This document shows positions 61,830-64,000 of a DNA stretch of 64,000 nucleotides, in pieces. Every line of letters begins with the position of its first letter. The stretch's first letter is position 1. The notes under the pieces were generated by a model. That model did no database searches. It worked only from the letters and a program-made list of their open reading frames with translations, and was not told where the DNA came from. The position numbers and the translations under genes are program-made. Source of the stretch: Sphingobacterium sp. JB170. Lineage in GTDB: Bacteria; Bacteroidota; Bacteroidia; Sphingobacteriales; Sphingobacteriaceae. The stretch lies in NCBI RefSeq assembly GCF_900163865.1, contig NZ_FUKU01000057.1, positions 186,001 to 250,000 on the forward strand, read 5' to 3'.

Positions 61830-63188
61830 TTATTTAGGATTCTGCTGCATCCCAGTTTCTAAAATAATATCATGTGGTAAGGGCAATGCAAATCGCAAAT
61901 CATTAGCAGGTAATTCGTATACCTCTCCGTTTACTATTCTTGTAAGGTCAATATTAAGTCCTTCTTTATTAAATCTTTTGATATCGATCCATCGTTGCCC
62001 TCGAAATATCATTTCCTTTCGCCGTTCGGTTCTTATAAATTGGAGCAGCTGTTCGTTGGGTAAGGCATTCAGACTAATCAATTCACCATCATCACTATAC
62101 CGCTTCGCCATCAAAACCCGCATTACGCTTCGAGCCTGGTCATACGAATCCATAAAAGCTGCAGATTCCGCTTTGATCAAAAGTAACTCGCCTGTCGTTA
62201 AACCACTAAAAAGCCAATAATCTCCCGAATAGCTTCCCTTGAATTCATAATTTTCATTTAGCGGTTTAAAAAAAAGAGATTTCCGCAAGTCGCTATCCTT
62301 ATAACTTTGGTAAAGCGATGTGTCCGTATTCCAATTATTAGCAGTCAGTGTTAATGTAGAGAAATATATCGTTTCTTTGTTGTATCGTGTAAACGGATAA
62401 TCATCTGACCCAGTTGTATCTTGCGCGTCATTAAAATCCAGAAGATTGTCATAGAGCACTAAAGCAGAATCTGCATAATTATATGCCTGTTGATAATCAC
62501 GCATACTTAAGTATGTTCTGGCTAATGTACCGTATACTGCAACTTTTGACGGACGTAAGACATGCCCCGTGGTCATAGGTAAGGTAGTACATTTTTTCAA
62601 ATCACTAATTATTTGATCGTAGCATTCCTGCACGCTAGATCGTTGCGAAACAACAACCGGGTTGGAAGTCTTTCGCAAAACGATCCCTAAATTTTCACTT
62701 GCGTTCTCATCATACGCGAGTGAATAGGTCCATAACATACTCAAAAAACTATAAGCTCTGTAAAACAATGCGCTTGCGTAGATATCCTCGTATTGCTTTC
62801 TATTGCTGCTAGTTACCTCTAACTCTCCCAGGCCGTCAAGAACAAGATTGGATACATACACCGCGTGATACCCCCTTGCCCAATCGTTTACATATTCATA
62901 GTCCGGCCAGTCCCAAATATAATCACCTCGACGGAATTCATTCAAACCATTAAATGTTTCATCCGTTAAAAAATAGTTGTCGGCAGAAATTTCTCCAAAC
63001 GTTGGAAATGAAACATTCATGACGTTCGCATTATCTAAAAGCATTTGAAAGCTTTCAAGATTATTTGGAGACGTAGTGGTCGCCGTTGATTTTTCATCAA
63101 GAAACTTTTCGCAAGCAGTGTTGCATACTAAAAAATAAACTGCAAAAATTAGAAGGCAAATTTTATTTACACTGTTAACCTTTTTCAT
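61830..63188 (-). CDS. SusD/RagB-family lipoprotein (third pair)
   Basis: The ATG at 63188 (MKKVNSVNK) opens a lipoprotein signal (CNTACEKFLDEKS) and 452 residues. Diagnostic segments are YEDIYASALFYRAYSFLSML, ARTYLSMRDYQQAYNYAD, LLLIKAESAAFMDSYDQARS, IRTERRKEMIFRGQRWIDIKRF and the end LPHDIILETGMQQNPK. It is shorter than the two PUL SusD proteins, like RagB-type members found outside glycan loci. It is the partner of the SusC-type gene that begins beyond the right edge and ends 10 bp upstream. No enzyme is visible next to it, so the substrate is unknown. Confidence 0.93.
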   Translation of the reverse strand: MKKVNSVNKICLLIFAVYFLVCNTACEKFLDEKSTATTTSPNNLESFQMLLDNANVMNVSFPTFGEISADNYFLTDETFNGLNEFRRGDYIWDWPDYEYVNDWARGYHAVYVSNLVLDGLGELEVTSSNRKQYEDIYASALFYRAYSFLSMLWTYSLAYDENASENLGIVLRKTSNPVVVSQRSSVQECYDQIISDLKKCTTLPMTTGHVLRPSKVAVYGTLARTYLSMRDYQQAYNYADSALVLYDNLLDFNDAQDTTGSDDYPFTRYNKETIYFSTLTLTANNWNTDTSLYQSYKDSDLRKSLFFKPLNENYEFKGSYSGDYWLFSGLTTGELLLIKAESAAFMDSYDQARSVMRVLMAKRYSDDGELISLNALPNEQLLQFIRTERRKEMIFRGQRWIDIKRFNKEGLNIDLTRIVNGEVYELPANDLRFALPLPHDIILETGMQQNPK

Positions 63189-63198
63189 AATCAAAATC

Positions 63199-64000
63199 TT
63201 AATTAAAATTAGCTCTAAATCCGACGGAGTAGGTCTTCAACGGACCTATCCTATCCTGGTACTCCGGATCAATTTTTTCCTTATTCGCTGTCCAGATTAG
63301 CCCTAAATTACTAGCATTGACGAAAATATTTAAATTCGAGATATGCTTATTCACACCGAACTTAGGACTCCATCCAATGTTCACATATGCTAATCGGATA
63401 TGATCTGCCTTCAAAACATTGATTTCAGACATCTGGTAGAGCAAGTCTCGACGCGAATTCGCAGGGTATACAAAGGCAGGAACGTCGGTATACTTCTCAT
63501 CGCCACTCTTGGTCCATCTTCTCTCTATATCGCTATATGCTTTACCACCTTTGACGAACGAATCATAGCTTGTAACTTTTTTACGAAAATAGTAGTCACC
63601 GTCAAATGACAAACTAAAGCCCATCGAAAAATTTCTAAAGCTAAAGCGGTTCTCAAGTGATCCGAACAACTGGGGCCTCGACGCTCCTTTGATGGTGAGG
63701 TTTCCGTCAACGCCCAAATCCGACGCTTCTTTTCGAATCGCTGCATAATCATCGCTCAATTCACCGTTCACATACCCCAACGGATCTCCCGTGCTATTTA
63801 GACCACCCCATTTTAACGCTGCAATGGCATATAAAAGATATCCTTCTACCGGAGTTATCCCAGCGTCACTTGTTAGAAATAATGATTCGTCTCGTTTATT
63901 CGGGGTGTAATAATCTGTTGTCTTATTTTGATTGCTACTTACAATCCAGGTTGTAGACCATTTAAATTCCCTATCGATGTTTTTCGTTGTTAGCATGATA
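63199..64000 (-). CDS. SusC/RagA-type TonB-dependent receptor, C-terminal part only
   Basis: Only the last 267 or so residues of the barrel are in the window; the 5' part lies beyond the right edge. The visible part shows strands such as GSLENRFSFRNFSMGFSLSF, NVLKADHIRLAYVNIGWSP, NLNIFVNASNLGLIWTANKE, then DPEYQDRIGPLKTYSVGFRANFN. The NLGLIWTAN and DPEY pattern with an aromatic end is typical of the SusC/RagA C-terminus. It precedes the SusD gene by 10 bp, as expected for a co-transcribed pair. Confidence 0.9.
   Translation of the reverse strand, partial: IMLTTKNIDREFKWSTTWIVSSNQNKTTDYYTPNKRDESLFLTSDAGITPVEGYLLYAIAALKWGGLNSTGDPLGYVNGELSDDYAAIRKEASDLGVDGNLTIKGASRPQLFGSLENRFSFRNFSMGFSLSFDGDYYFRKKVTSYDSFVKGGKAYSDIERRWTKSGDEKYTDVPAFVYPANSRRDLLYQMSEINVLKADHIRLAYVNIGWSPKFGVNKHISNLNIFVNASNLGLIWTANKEKIDPEYQDRIGPLKTYSVGFRANFN

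Overview
The window looks like a chromosomal segment of a Sphingobacteriaceae-type Bacteroidota (Pedobacter / Sphingobacterium / Parapedobacter relatives). The evidence is three full or partial SusC/SusD pairs plus a decayed SusD, a hybrid two-component sensor, lipoboxes followed by acidic residues, TAnnTTTG promoter elements, and small families such as DUF4625 and DUF6520. I see no rRNA, tRNA, CRISPR array, transposase or phage gene.

Left part (1-17.7 kb): the 5' two thirds of a type I sulfatase gene sits beside the last 55 codons of a destroyed SusD gene. Next comes a leftward set of GH106-like glycoside hydrolase, AraC regulator and arabinose-isomerase-like enzyme. A rightward TonB receptor plus beta-propeller phytase pair follows. 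A cold-shock protein has a well-formed promoter, a leader of about 240 nt and an intrinsic terminator. A membrane fatty-acid desaturase, a GH89 alpha-N-acetylglucosaminidase without visible signal peptide and an isochorismatase-fold hydrolase complete this part.

Middle (17.9-32.2 kb): a leftward five-gene operon looks like transition-metal (probably zinc) uptake. It has a His/Cys-rich membrane protein, a ZnuD-like TonB receptor and three DUF4625 lipoproteins. A dyad operator candidate lies on its promoter. Next are an orphan membrane-anchored protein, a Crp-family regulator, a PRISE-type SDR, a secreted orphan, a SulP transporter and a membrane-anchored endonuclease/exonuclease/phosphatase.

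Two polysaccharide utilisation loci follow. PUL A (32.6-44.8 kb) has a hybrid sensor/regulator facing a leftward SusC-SusD-heparinase II/III lyase-GH88 operon, so it should depolymerise a uronic-acid-containing polysaccharide and remove the unsaturated uronate. PUL B (45.3-53.6 kb) is SusC-SusD-SusE-GH76-GH76 and fits alpha-1,6-mannan (yeast mannan) use. Its leader carries a perfect 23-bp palindrome.

Right part (53.9-64 kb): a leftward cluster encodes a 60-residue ORF, a LpxL/LPLAT-like acyltransferase with an unusual HX4Q motif, a LytS-type kinase, a LytTR response regulator and two proteins with RteC-like C-terminal halves. I do not recognise this combination as a described system, and it is my main candidate for something new. 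Divergent from it are an AraC regulator, a MauE/DoxX-type membrane protein and a DUF6520 exported protein. A SusD and the C-terminal part of a SusC close the window. All functions are read from sequence motifs and context; no database search was possible.
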